From Stichopus chloronotus (Eukaryota > Echinodermata > Holothuroidea > Aspidochirotida > Stichopodidae), in assembly GCA_021234535.1 (NCBI GenBank), contig SFZH01000008.1:496001-560000 (forward strand): DNA of 64,000 nt. The letters run 5' to 3'. The notes under the pieces were generated by a model that saw only the letters and a list, made by a program, of their open reading frames with translations, was not told where the DNA came from and did no database searches. Both the position numbers and the translations under genes were made by a program. This document shows, piece after piece, positions 12,013 through 23,297 of this stretch (position 1 is its first letter; every line of letters starts with the position of its first letter).

Positions 12013-15000
12013 CTCTTACCTGAAAATATCTGAAAAATATAGTATAATATGATATAATAATATCTGAAAATATGATATGATACAATGAGCAAAATAATAC
12101 GTCTGAATAATACCTTTAGTTAATCTTCTCCAGAATTAACGAACGGATAATGTTGATGTTGAAATATCAGAAATAGAGTTCCCTATTTTAATTGTTCTGT
12201 TTTGTCAGCGTGATAACAGCACTATCATAAATCTTCTAATTTGCGTTATATTTAAGTGCGAGAGTACACGAATTGATGAATTTTTCGACTGGATCATGGC
12301 CTAATGTTACAAAAATCGTAGCTTTTACTATACCATAAAATAGTAGGGTCCAATTTAACATCGCTGACCTTTACATATCGTACAACGTATAACTTGAATG
12401 TGTACAAAGAACATCAATAAAAGAACGTGGAAGAAGTCAACGTGTAAGAGGAAAAATTGCCTCTTAAAACGTTTTGCATGACTAGAAAAAAGATTGAGAA
12501 AACAAATACTAGTTAGGCTACTCGGCATTTTTAATATTACACAACATTACATATAACACATTTTGTGGTTTTTTAAAACATTACATCATGTTGTTAGGCT
12601 ACTACACTTTTGAAATTCATAACCATTACATCGTATTGAACTTTAAACGTCATGTTTCATAAGTAGCATTGCATCTTTGCTAGAAACCCCCCACCCGTGA
12701 TCAGTTTCTGACCCCAACTTGAAAACATGTCATAAGAGAAAGAACATTCGTTTGAGAAGCTCTTGTGATAAAGGTTGCAAGTGTATGTGTAAGTGCCTGG
12801 ATGGTTGCGTGAGTCTCGTCTAATGGTTATTCCGGAGTTAAGACTCAAAATGAAATTGACTGCATATCGCAGTGTGAACGCTGTCAGTAGGTTCAAGGCT
12901 GAGCAAGATTATCCAATGAGTTTATACAAGCTATAGACAAGGTTAGGCCTTTGTACTCTTAAGAGAGGTGGAAAGTAAGATTTTATTTACAAGTCTGTGA
13001 TATTTTTAACTATTCCTTTAGAAATAACTAACTTTATTTGACAGAAAATCAATCTACAAATCAGAAAGCCGCAAAATTGAAGGTCGGTTACGACGAAAAT
13101 GTTGTCGAATCGCCATCGCATTAGTTCTGTAACGCTCAAAGCAACAAGTCGCACAAAATGAACGAATTTTCAGTCTTTTTATTATTTATGTCAGTTATTT
13201 CAAGTTACTTAATCAGATGACCATGTTGATCTTGTCCTTGATCAATGTTACAATTTAACAAAAGTATCTGATATTTTAATGTTTTTATTTTCTTTATACT
13301 CTGTGCGACGTTTCTAAGGAAACCAGAAATATGCTCTGTTGTAAAAGGCACTCTGTTGCCAATTTTTACTGTATTTTAATTTTTGCAAGCTGTAAGCAAA
13401 AATAGACGAAGTCGATTCAATCTCAAACATGTTTTTTGTCAGTCTGGCATTAAGAGCCCTGCTAAGGAACAAGTCGATGATTAATGACACGTTATGGTAA
13501 ATATACTGTAGTACTGAGGGTTTTTTAATTATCAGGGAAATACCTAAAACAAAAGGTGTGATTGATTTCTATGTAGTCCACCTGGCACATCACTCTCTTT
13601 TGAGAGAAGTCTATGTGAGTGATTGTTTGAGGACGAGGGGGTGGTTCCCCTCGACTGAGGTTTGCTAAAATGTACTATTTCAGGACAATCGTGAATATAT
13701 TTTGTTCTTGTACATAATATGGATGTAAAACAATTCCAACTATACTGCTAAGTATTAGGAAGAAAAGAACTAAACCTCAAAGTAAGACATATCATTTTTC
13801 ATGCAAACGTTTTTTTTTATATATATTTTTCAAAGATAATGTGTTCCCAAAGGTATACCGTTTACCGTATAAGTTGTTCCGACCAAGCCCATTGTGGATT
13901 TGTCCGTGTTGTGTCCCTTTGATAATCTTAAGAGTGAATGTACAGTTAGTGGCGAAGCTTCAGGGGGAAGGGGAACAATCCCCCCCCCCCTTCCCGATGG
14001 TCGTGAGAAGGAGTGACCAATGCCGCAGAGAACCGATTCGAGCCCGGGTAACAGATCACGGGTCCCTCACACTCATGTCACGGGGTTCACATACATATTC
14101 AAGTGAGGCGCCGGGACAAAAAAAAAAAAAAATGACAGGGCGAGTGTCCCGGAATATTGAAAACGGAGCGCCACTATCAGTTGGCCAGAAGCGAACAAGA
14201 ATATTTTCGGCGTTACAAACCTCTAGATGACAGAAAATGGAACTTCCCATGCAGGTGTTCTAAGCTGCCTGTACCCAGGCTTGAAATTATCGTCTCATGT
14301 CTGTAATTTCTCATTTCGAGAAGAATGGTAATACATGTCATATGGGTTGTGATAATACGTTCTCTTTCATTTATCCTTGTAGGGTACGGGGAGGCTGAAT
14401 GTTCCTTAAGTTCTTGTACTTCTCCATTTGTTTTAAGTGTGGAATGGGCCCCCAAAGGGCCCCACCCTCTGTTCCTCCGCCACTGTACTCATATATCATT
14501 ACACAAGCCAAGGGACATTACTTGTTTGGCAAGTTTGGGGCTGAGTTCAGCACCCCTGGGTTTGTCAAAAACGTCAGTATTTAACAAGTACCCATAGCAC
14601 CATCCATCTTACTTTTTATCACAATGAGTGGTTCGTGAAGATTTCGTGAAGCATGAATGTGCACAAATGTTACCAGGTTTCGTAAGTGACAACCGCACTG
14701 AGATGTATGCATGGAACTAGAAAATTTGGATTTGTATTGTAACCTCATTAGACATAACCTGTGCTTATTCTCTGGCGTTTTGAACGTTGAATATACAATT
14801 TTGACGGAGTCCTTTTTTCATGGGAAGGGGGAGCAATATTTCAATAAAGAGTTGAAGATATAACTATGATCATTGGAAATGACTGACATGAACCAGAAAT
14901 TAGAATACTGCATAGTACCAAATGATGTGCAGTAAACTGTTAAGTGGCTACATTACTTTGTAAGTAGCCAAGATTGGATACAGGAAATGAAACTGACCAT

Positions 15001-15049
15001 TATTTTGGTGAGTGGATTGCTTTTAATACTAGATGTTAGTTAAGGAAGT
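12013..15049. other. Intergenic sequence, nothing recognised
   Basis: No supported exon. It contains a C run at 13980-13990 and an A run near 14118. The ORF around 13841-14230 crosses both homopolymers and shows no domain, so I do not call it a gene. Confidence 0.5.
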
Positions 15050-15350
15050 ATAAATAACTTTTTAATGAGTAAGACAATGATTACACTGTATAGATATGTG
15101 AAGAGCAAATCACAGATAAAGATAGATATGTGAAGAATTTGTTGTAGAGATTAAAGCATGCTATTTTCAGTCCTTTTTATTATCAAATAAATTTGAATTA
15201 AAAGCAGTAAACAGAATGAAGAACTGTAAAGAAAATGTCAAGAATCCATAAACAAAGGCAATTCTTTGAAATCTGTTGGTAAAAGAAAACATAAAGAATA
15301 AATATTGTTACATCTTTTGAACCTACTTGGTTCTTAGGAGGATGTTGAAT
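15050..15350 (+). repeat. Dispersed repeat family R3, copy 1
   Basis: Matches the reverse complement of about 57900-58200: shared blocks include GAAGAGCAAATCACAGA, GACAATGATTACA versus AGCAATGATTACA, and an AGCAGTAAACAGAATGAAG-like block. The two copies are in opposite orientation. No ORF; class unknown. Confidence 0.65.
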
Positions 15351-15414
15351 GAGTAGATATGGCACCAAGCCTTTTGGTTCCTTGCATCAGCAAAGAAACC
15401 TTTACAATGAGGTT

Positions 15415-15960
15415 TGTGTGCCTGTGTGTATGTGTGTGTCCTGTGACAATTGCTTAGGTACGCTTTAATTCAATAGGGGGAATTCGGATGAAAGTCAAAC
15501 TTGGTATGTACGTTTGACATATTAAAAAGGTGTGGCCTATTGTTTTTGGTGGAGCCAAAGATCATCTGGGAGCACTGGAGCAAAACTTTGAAAACCTTTC
15601 TAACGCGATATCTCAAGTTGTCAAGTTTGGGAGTGGACAAAGTCTATACTTAGTATAAGGATGCATTATGGTAGTGGTTTCTTCGAGGTCCAACTAGGCC
15701 ATATGGGCCATTTTATGAAATCATGCAAAATGTTTCTTCACCTACAGATTGTATGGGGGTTGTGTCACATTACTACTATGGTAGTGGTTCCTTCAGATTG
15801 TCCAAGGTTTTTGGTCCCATATGGGGCGACGTGGACCATTTTATGAAATCATGCTTTTCTGCATATTGGCTTTACAACGTGAAAGGTTTTGCCAAATTAG
15901 CATTATGGTTGTGGAACCCAGGGTTTTTAAGATTTTGGGGTCCAAGGTACAGATTGTGAG
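15415..15960 (+). repeat. Dispersed repeat with internal duplication
   Basis: Starts with a GT-rich stretch and TTGCTTAGGTACGCT, as at 3630. Inside, two degenerate units of about 120-130 bp each contain TATGGTAGTGGTT, a CATATGGG block and CATTTTATGAAATCATGC. The short overlapping ORFs at 15661-15959 arise from this duplication and show no domain. Confidence 0.65.
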
Positions 15961-16227
15961 TCCTTCTGTGGTTTGTTAAAAGAACAGTGTGTGCGTGATA
16001 GTTACATAACGTACTAAGTGCAAAGGTCACTGATGTAAAAAGTTAGTAAATCATAGGTATGGAAACTTTACAAATGGTTTTAACGTTGTCAGACTTAATT
16101 GTCAAAGGGTGTACAGATATGTGTTATGCTTTCGAAATCCTTCGAACTTGGTAGACACTAGGCTACAACACTTTCTTTCGGTTTGATAACTGTGGATGCT
16201 TTTTTTCATGATCGGAATTTATGACCA

Positions 16228-16256
16228 ATATATATATATATATATATTTTTTTTTG
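16228..16256. repeat. (TA)n and poly-T microsatellite
   Basis: A TA dinucleotide run followed by a T run. Confidence 0.9.
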
Positions 16257-16589
16257 GTTCACGTACTTACCAAACGTAGACTACATGAGTCTAGGCTACA
16301 TGTGGTTACGTTAAATTGACTGGAAGCCTACTCAAATCACTTTAACTTAACCCTGTCTTCAAGGTTATTCTTCTCGAAATATGTGATTTTCTCGCTTTTT
16401 TCGACGTTACCTAATATCTTTTAGTGAAATAGGGAAACTTACCTCAATTACATTAATTACGTTAGAAAGTAACTGCATGCTAATTGGTCGACAAGTAATG
16501 CCCGACTAAGATTCCGTTTATCACTGGATCATACATGGACGTACTTATAATGCATGTATGTACTATCTGTAGTAGAACTAAGTAGCTGC

Positions 16590-16812
16590 ACCTGTTGTGT
16601 ATAATTATGTAGTACATATATACCGTTTGTATCTCAGTCGGAGAACATACTATACTGCTCTGTCGAAATTCTCCATTTTAACAAATTGCCAGAAGAAAAA
16701 AGTGAAACGTACTCTCTCACCTTTATGCACTTCTGGTTGTTATCACTTTATTGATAGAACATTGCCATTATTTATTTCTACCACATGTTGAAATGATTTG
16801 AGAGTCAAAATG
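16590..16812 (+). repeat. Dispersed repeat family R4, copy 1
   Basis: Matches the reverse complement of about 56590-56830: shared TTGTTATCACTTTATTG versus CTTGTTATCACTTTATTG, AACAAATTGCCAGAA versus AACAAATTGTCAGAA, and GAGAGTCAAAA near the 3' end. The copies are in opposite orientation. No coding capacity. Confidence 0.65.
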
Positions 16813-17394
16813 CAAATAATATATGAATAAATACAGACGATCTACACAGACCGTAAACAGTCAGACCTACGTTGAACAACGTATCTTTTTCACGTCTGAC
16901 GTCTTCTATTGTCGCATGCGACAGATACCGTTAAGCGTTACTGGACTTGTTATTGATGTTATAGGACTCTTATTGACGTTTACTGGATTTCGCAAATTCT
17001 TCTCAAGCAAGCTATTTAGAGTTCATTTTTAACTTTTTCAACTTTTACAAATTTTTCAACTTTAACAAATATCTTGTGACATAAAGAGTCAATTGAATTG
17101 AAGCAATCCTTCATAGTAACTCAACCTGATATAAAATGATAAAAAACTTTATTCATGACGTCAGTATAATTCAAGATATTTCTAGTTTCCCCTCTTTCAT
17201 ACACTGATCTCACCGTGCGAACGTTCCTGCGTACATTAATGTTCACCTATATCAGCAAGTAAAGCCAGAAACCTAGTGTCATAACTTGAGATCAGTAAGT
17301 AAAAAAAAAAAACAATTATGGTACACAAAAAAAACCCCCACTGCAACAAAGACAGAAGTGTGTGATAAATCGAATGTCACACAAAGAGAAAATA
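16813..17394. other. Intergenic sequence, nothing recognised
   Basis: No gene, RNA or repeat signal could be supported. Confidence 0.45.
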
Positions 17395-17840
17395 CAAGAT
17401 TATCAAACTGAAATCTTGGATTATCGACCGATGATACTACCACTTATTATTCCACATTTATAATGAGATAATTCAACATTATCAAAAATAACTTGCACTA
17501 TCGACCGATAATCCAGGTTTATCGCCGACAATCTTGCATTATCCCAAGATATACATTTTTCTTACGTTGATAATCTTGAATTCTCGATTGAAAATCCAAG
17601 CCTACTTGAATCCTTAGATTATCTAGTGACTATACATTTTTTTGTAGAATCGTGGATTCTAGATCTATAATCGTGGATTATTAAGCGAGAATCCAATCCA
17701 AGATTATCGTTTGATAATCCAAGATTATTTTTTGATAATCCAAGATCTTCTTTTGATAATCCAAGATCTTCGTTTGATAATCCTAGACTATCGTTTGATA
17801 ATCTTGAATTATCGGTTGACGATCGTGGATTTTCGGACAT
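17395..17840. repeat. Degenerate 21-bp repeat block (GATAATCCAAGAT)
   Basis: Between about 17690 and 17835 a unit close to TTTGATAATCCAAGATCTTCG repeats about seven times with a 21-bp period. From 17395 to 17690 the same words appear more loosely and in both orientations (GGATTATCGACCGATAATCC is nearly palindromic). The 21-bp period opens a minus-strand frame with a seven-residue repeat (LGLSNDN-like); I attribute this to the DNA repeat, not to selection on a protein. Confidence 0.8.
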
Positions 17841-20147
17841 TTTGGCTAACCACAGAAGAAGAAAAAGCCAAAGGTATATTGACGAAAGTGCTGACGTAAA
17901 CATAACATGGGTCACATTAATTTCACACCAATAGACCAATTCTGTTGAACCAATTGCTTCCTATACGGCAAGCCGTCGAAGGGAAGTTAGCCAGTAAAAA
18001 ATGCTCAAGTAAACCATATCAATTGTTAAAGGATGAATAAAGGGAAGTAATAATGACTTCTTCTTTTGTTGTTTCTGTCTACTGATAAAGCAGCTGTATA
18101 CTTTTTCCCCTTCTGTTTTGCAAACATGCAGAAACCATATCTATTATTATGGAGTCAATCATCATTAGGGAGTGAATTCGTGGTGTTTGGTGATGACGTC
18201 ACTATAACAAAGCAGAACTTAATAATTATAAAACTTTACTGCCAGAAAGTCTGGGGGGAAAGTCTTATAGGATAAGTGAATAAAAAAAGGTGGGGGGGGG
18301 GGGGTGAGGTTGATCGCCATGCATGCGTGCGAATCTAACTTTTTCAAATACGTTAACATTATCATATACTGACAGTTGTAATTATTATAGTAACACACAA
18401 ATTTGGTCACAATATGTATAGAAGGCCTAATTTTATTTGTGTGACTTAGGAAGATTACGGACGTAAAATACCATAAAATTTGCTCAAATATTCTGATGAA
18501 AAATAGAAATTTCTATTAATGTTGACAAATTTCAAAAGGAAGAGTTAACTTTCATTTATGCTTAAAATATGATTTTGTAATGTAAAGGAGAATTGAGCCC
18601 CCGGGCCTACCCACGCCCAAATAATTAAATAAATAAAAAAGATTTTTGTGTTGAATATTCTTAGTTTCACTTCTATTATCACTAATATTATCTTACCTTT
18701 CAACAAATACATGTTAGGAATGTTGATCATTAATGTCTGCATGTATGTGTCAACCACCCCCTCCCCCATTGGAAACAGCCACAGTTTTCATCAAAATCCA
18801 TCACACATTCGCTATTTTACAAGCTAATTTCTGTTCTGTTTTTACCATTACATCATCAGTAAACAAAAGCCAAACATGCAAATTTGTGCACGTCAAGAGA
18901 GGAATTGAGTTGATAAGACATACGTTATCTTTTGTTCGGCTAATCTTATTTCAAGGACAATTGAAAATTTTATATCACTCTAGGGTTTTATATCACTGTA
19001 GGGTTTTATTTCTGGAAGCATGTGTTTTCTTCTTTATAAATATTGATATTACTCACCAATATGAAACCCACTAATTAAAAAACAGTATAGAGAGTCCACA
19101 AAAGATATACACTATGCCACGCCACAACGACACCATACGATCACTGTACTTTATGAATAATTCCACTCGCACTAAAATATATCTGAATTTGTCAAATGCA
19201 GTTCATTCTATTTTAGAGTAGAATCCCTAGAAATCTGCGAATGTGAATCCATGTACTGTTAAGGATAAGATCTTTCACAGTCATCCACGTAGACATGCAA
19301 ATTGAATTCAAGTAAAATGAGAAACCACAGAATTGTCGAAGAAAAAAGGGAATATTAAAATAAAATAGAAAATGTTATGTAATCAAATATTTTATGCCTC
19401 AGTCCCGAAAGATTGCAGATTCTAGTGCAAACCAGAGATGGAGCGAATTTAGTGTTTTGTCTTTCTTTCTGCTGGGTGTTGGTTTGATTACATTTGACTG
19501 CAGACTTGGGTACATCTAGACTTTGCAATAGTCTCCCTTGGCGAATAAATTCACTTCCTTTCCTTTCCATATGTTACGCGCAGTCTGCCGCCAAACTGCT
19601 ATATGCTAAACCTAGATGTGTGATCATTCTCACTCAACTCGTTGTAAGAAAGAACAAAAAAAAAGCTTGTCATTAACCTAGATCTATTATGTAAATAAAC
19701 ATGCACGGATCACGTGACCCTATGGTCATTGACATGCAGAAGAGAGGATGTTTTGGAGAAAGCAGAGAGACACTGAAACGACTTCCAGTTGAGAGAATGA
19801 AAGTAATCTTTGACAGAATAAACTTCATATTGCAGGGGGGGGGGGTGGCAGTTGACTTGTTTTTCTTTTCTTCTTGGTAAGTCACCATCTACGATTTAAA
19901 TGTTAATGAATCTCTCATAGACAGTTACTCGTCACATGTATGGACCCACGTCCTCCCTAACAGTAGCTATGAATACAACCAGGGCAAGTCATACGGAGTA
20001 ATTTTGAGAAAGATCATTGAGGAAAGATTCGGTGAACTACTATAATTTCCTTTCTGACTGCATTCACACAGTGACAAAGCTTCTCCTAAGATGAAGGATG
20101 TTCCCGTGATAAATCCATGTATGGGGTCCTTTGTCAAACCACTGACT
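17841..20147. other. Intergenic sequence, nothing recognised
   Basis: No supported exon. G runs occur at 18292-18304 and 19836-19845. Confidence 0.5.
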
Positions 20148-20296
20148 CCCCTCCCTCTCCCCTCCCTCCCCCTCCCTCCCCTCCCTCCCCTCGCATCCCC
20201 TCCCCTCCCCTCCCTCCCCTCCCTCCCCTCCCTCCCCTCCCTCCCCTCCCTTCCCTCCCTCCCTCCCTACCTCCCTCCCCTCCCCCTCCCCCCATG
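20148..20296. repeat. C/T-rich CCCTCC low-complexity tract
   Basis: About 150 bp made almost only of CCCCTCCC, CCCTCC and CCTCCC words on the + strand; the complementary strand is pure purine and G-run rich. Such tracts can form G-quadruplex or triplex DNA. A proline/leucine/serine-rich ORF across it is a composition artefact. Confidence 0.9.
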
Positions 20297-22464
20297 TGAA
20301 TTATTCACAGGTATAGTTTACGCTTATAACATTTTCAAACTGCTTGATATTCTAACGTGTAAGGAGCTACTCGTCAACACCACAGTAGCCAGCCATGTAA
20401 TTATTAAATCACCAGTTCACCGTTCGATGTCTATTGAAGTATCCTGAAGCAACACTCGTAAACTAAACTGACAACCTGCAGGTTACAGGCTCCGAGCGTT
20501 TATCAGTACAGCAAACATGAAATCATGTGTATCATTATTTCATATACTGAGGCTATGCTTGATATGTCGGCTTATTACCTTGTGCGATATCATTAACAAA
20601 TCCTATAATTATAGAAATTATTGGAATGCCATTTGTCAGTTGTCACACTCTGACATGGTTAAAAGTATGCGAACGAATGTGTTAAAGCAATATAAAGAAG
20701 GATAAGTATGAACGTGTCCTCCGACCTCTGCTTCTCTCCATTCCGTCCAGTAACCGCTTCTCTAGTCTCCCTGTCCCTTCCACCCTCCCTCCCTCCCTAC
20801 CCATACACAATCATCCATTCTCCACACGCCTTTCCATGTAAACCTTGTGTGATGGTCTCGTCAAGGGAACTTTTTCATTAATGTTATGTGTCTGTTTCTT
20901 TTGTTGTCAAGGCTCTGAAATGTTTCAGCGTGAACACGCTATTAAAATAATTACGATGGGTTGCGTGCGGTGTGTGTCCAGGAATGTTCTGAATTATTGA
21001 TTTATAGATGTTATGCTTGTCCCCCCCCCCCCCATGTATTGTTCCAACGAACCAAGATATCGTAAATAAAGCATAAATCAATCTTAAAGATACGACTCCC
21101 TTTAGAATTCAAACAGTTGACCTGAATAAAAGCAGGATTTTAGTTTTTATATGTAACATATTAGTAAGAAGAAAACTTCATCAAAACGGAAAATATAATA
21201 TCAAAATATGAAAGATTCTTCTAAGAGAAGTTACTGTTAATCTTCTGAAAGACAAAGGATGCAAAATGGACTTTTTTGCGGTGTCATATATGACTGCTCA
21301 CAGGGCTCAGTTCTGCCAAATTGTGAAGTTTACAAATAGTTGTGGTCGTTATTCTGTATATGACTATTTAAGCTGTGAAATAATTCTAAAAACAATTAAT
21401 CATATCTTACAGAACAAACCAATGACAAGATGGAGTTTTTGTTGTAGGCATAGTTTACTGACGATTGAAGGGGTTCTTAAATGAAAGAGAATAATTTTCC
21501 ATTTCAAACATTTTAAACCCTATGTCAATTTTTGTTGCCAATGCATCTCGTTACACTGCTCATTCAATCTGACAATATAGGGCGGATGTCACAATTTGTC
21601 ACAATAATTACCTGATACTATAAAGACCGTCACACAAATATTTCTACCGTATTATCGTTTTCCCTATTTGTTGACTTTATGAATGTGAAGAGTCAAGAAT
21701 CAATTTATAGTTGAAAACTTGCAATAATAAAATGTTACAAACGTACAGTTATACTTTCTTTCCTTTGTAGGTATCCTTCAAAAGAAACATTTTAAATTTC
21801 ATACTCAAAATAACAAGGAAAATGGCAAGATCAAATGATATTCTTCTTTTTCCATGTGCAGGTTCATTCATAATCTTTTTGTCTTCAAAATCTACGAGAA
21901 ATGTTGTGCTTACAAAACACAGAAAAATACATTTTTTGTTTCAAATGCCTCATATCCCTATAGTGGTTGTATTCTTCAATAACTGACAAGTTTCCCATTG
22001 TAACTTGTAGTAAGCTAAGTACATCAACATGGTGCTGTGATCTAATTATGCGAGCTTGTGCGAGTGAGCACGAAAAGCTGGGCCAGTTTTTCAACTATTT
22101 CTTTCTTGTTCATCGTAAACTTACCTTGTTCCATAAAAGATAACTCTGCAACGAAAAATCGGATTAAAACGCGGTTTTCTCCACAGAATTGAGAAAATTA
22201 TTTTACACAACTGCACATCGTTTACACCTAGCTCAGATGCAAAGAAAATTTGTTCGCAGGCGCGTTTGTCCCTAAGTCCAGACTCAACAACAAAGCTGAC
22301 CAAATGTATTACGTAATCACAAGGCAATGAAACGTGGCAACTACAGAAGAGTGTTTGAGGAATGGAATGTGTAGGAATAGAATAAGAGCGCGTGGCACCT
22401 ACAATTGGTAGTGAATGATAGATGCTATAAATTGGGTTCGTTGGTTCACCTTCTAGTGGCAACT
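20297..22464. other. Intergenic sequence, nothing recognised
   Basis: I looked here for a first exon of the downstream sulfatase (a DDLGW block or a C-x-P-x-R block followed by a splice donor) and found none. A C run is at 21021-21033. Confidence 0.5.
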
Positions 22465-23070
22465 CCCTGGTGTGATTGTACTCTACTAGAAATAAATAAA
22501 AAAGAAACAGTTCATCAATGTGAAGGTGTGAATTTATGTTACCTGGTAGCAATGATAGAGGTACATTACTGTTAAGGTATGAGTGTAGGCTACACCTATC
22601 TGCAATGACAGCGGTACATCACGGTGATTGTAGGCTCCCGGCCAATGATGATACAAGTACATCAATATGTTGGTGTGATTGTAGTCTATCAATAATGAGA
22701 GAAGTACACCAATGTGAAGGGCTAACTGTATCTGCAATGGCAAACTACACCAATGTGTTCGTGTGATTGTAGGCTACCGATTAGCAATGATATATACATC
22801 AATGTGACGGTGTGAGTGTAGACTATGTAGCAGCAATAATAGAAGTACATCAATATGTAAGTGTGATTGTAGTCTAACTATCAATAATGAGAGAAGTACA
22901 CCAATGTGAAGCCTTGAATGTGGGCTAACTGTATCTGCAATGACAAACTACATCAATGTGTTCGTGTGATTGTAGGCTACCTATTAGCAATGATAGAAAT
23001 ACATCAATGTGAAGGTGTGAGTATAGACTATGAAGCAGCAATAATAGAAGTATATTAATGTGTAGGTGGG
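22465..23070 (+). repeat. Minisatellite with about 192-bp higher-order period
   Basis: Units of roughly 50 bp carry AATGATAGAAGTACATCAATGTG and GTGTGATTGTAGGCTA-type words. The longer segment starting TATCAATAATGAGAG recurs at 22687 and 22879, 192 bp apart, so about four basic units form a higher-order unit. The array ends about 40 bp upstream of the first visible sulfatase exon. No protein is indicated; ORFs inside it are phase accidents. Confidence 0.85.
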
Positions 23071-23110
23071 ATGGAATCATTTATTTCTCTCTATTTTTTA
23101 TCCTAATTAG

Positions 23111-23297
23111 ATACGAACGGGTACCCAGCAAGCCAAGTTTAGCCCAGGAGACACCCTTTGTTTACCCTTGGAAGAGAAATTGCTCCCTGAACAGTTGAAG
23201 GAGCTTGGTTATGCTACTCATGCAGTTGGTAAATGGCATCTTGGTATGTCGAAGAGGGCCTGTCTACCAACACAGAGAGGATTTGATAGCTTCTTTG
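23111..23297 (+). CDS. Gene A exon 2 (numbered by gene B): GKWHLG exon
   Basis: 187 bp, preceded by a T-rich tract and AG at 23109-23110, followed by donor GTGAGA at 23298. It starts in phase 0 with IRTGTQ, which fits directly after an exon ending MTGRYQ, as in gene B. It holds the conserved lysine and histidine of AVGKWHLG that contact the sulfate, and ends SFFG in phase 1. No in-frame stop. Confidence 0.93.

Noticed and set aside
17619..17939. Minus-strand 106-codon ORF with LGLS heptapeptide repeats
   Set aside because: The 21-bp DNA repeat length is a multiple of three, which opens the frame; there is no start context, domain or splice structure.
20091..20447. Proline-rich ORF across the CCCTCC tract
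   Set aside because: Pure composition artefact; overlapping frames are equally open.
22121..22552. Minus-strand 143-codon ORF
   Set aside because: It overlaps the start of the minisatellite, shows no domain, and reads like open-frame noise.
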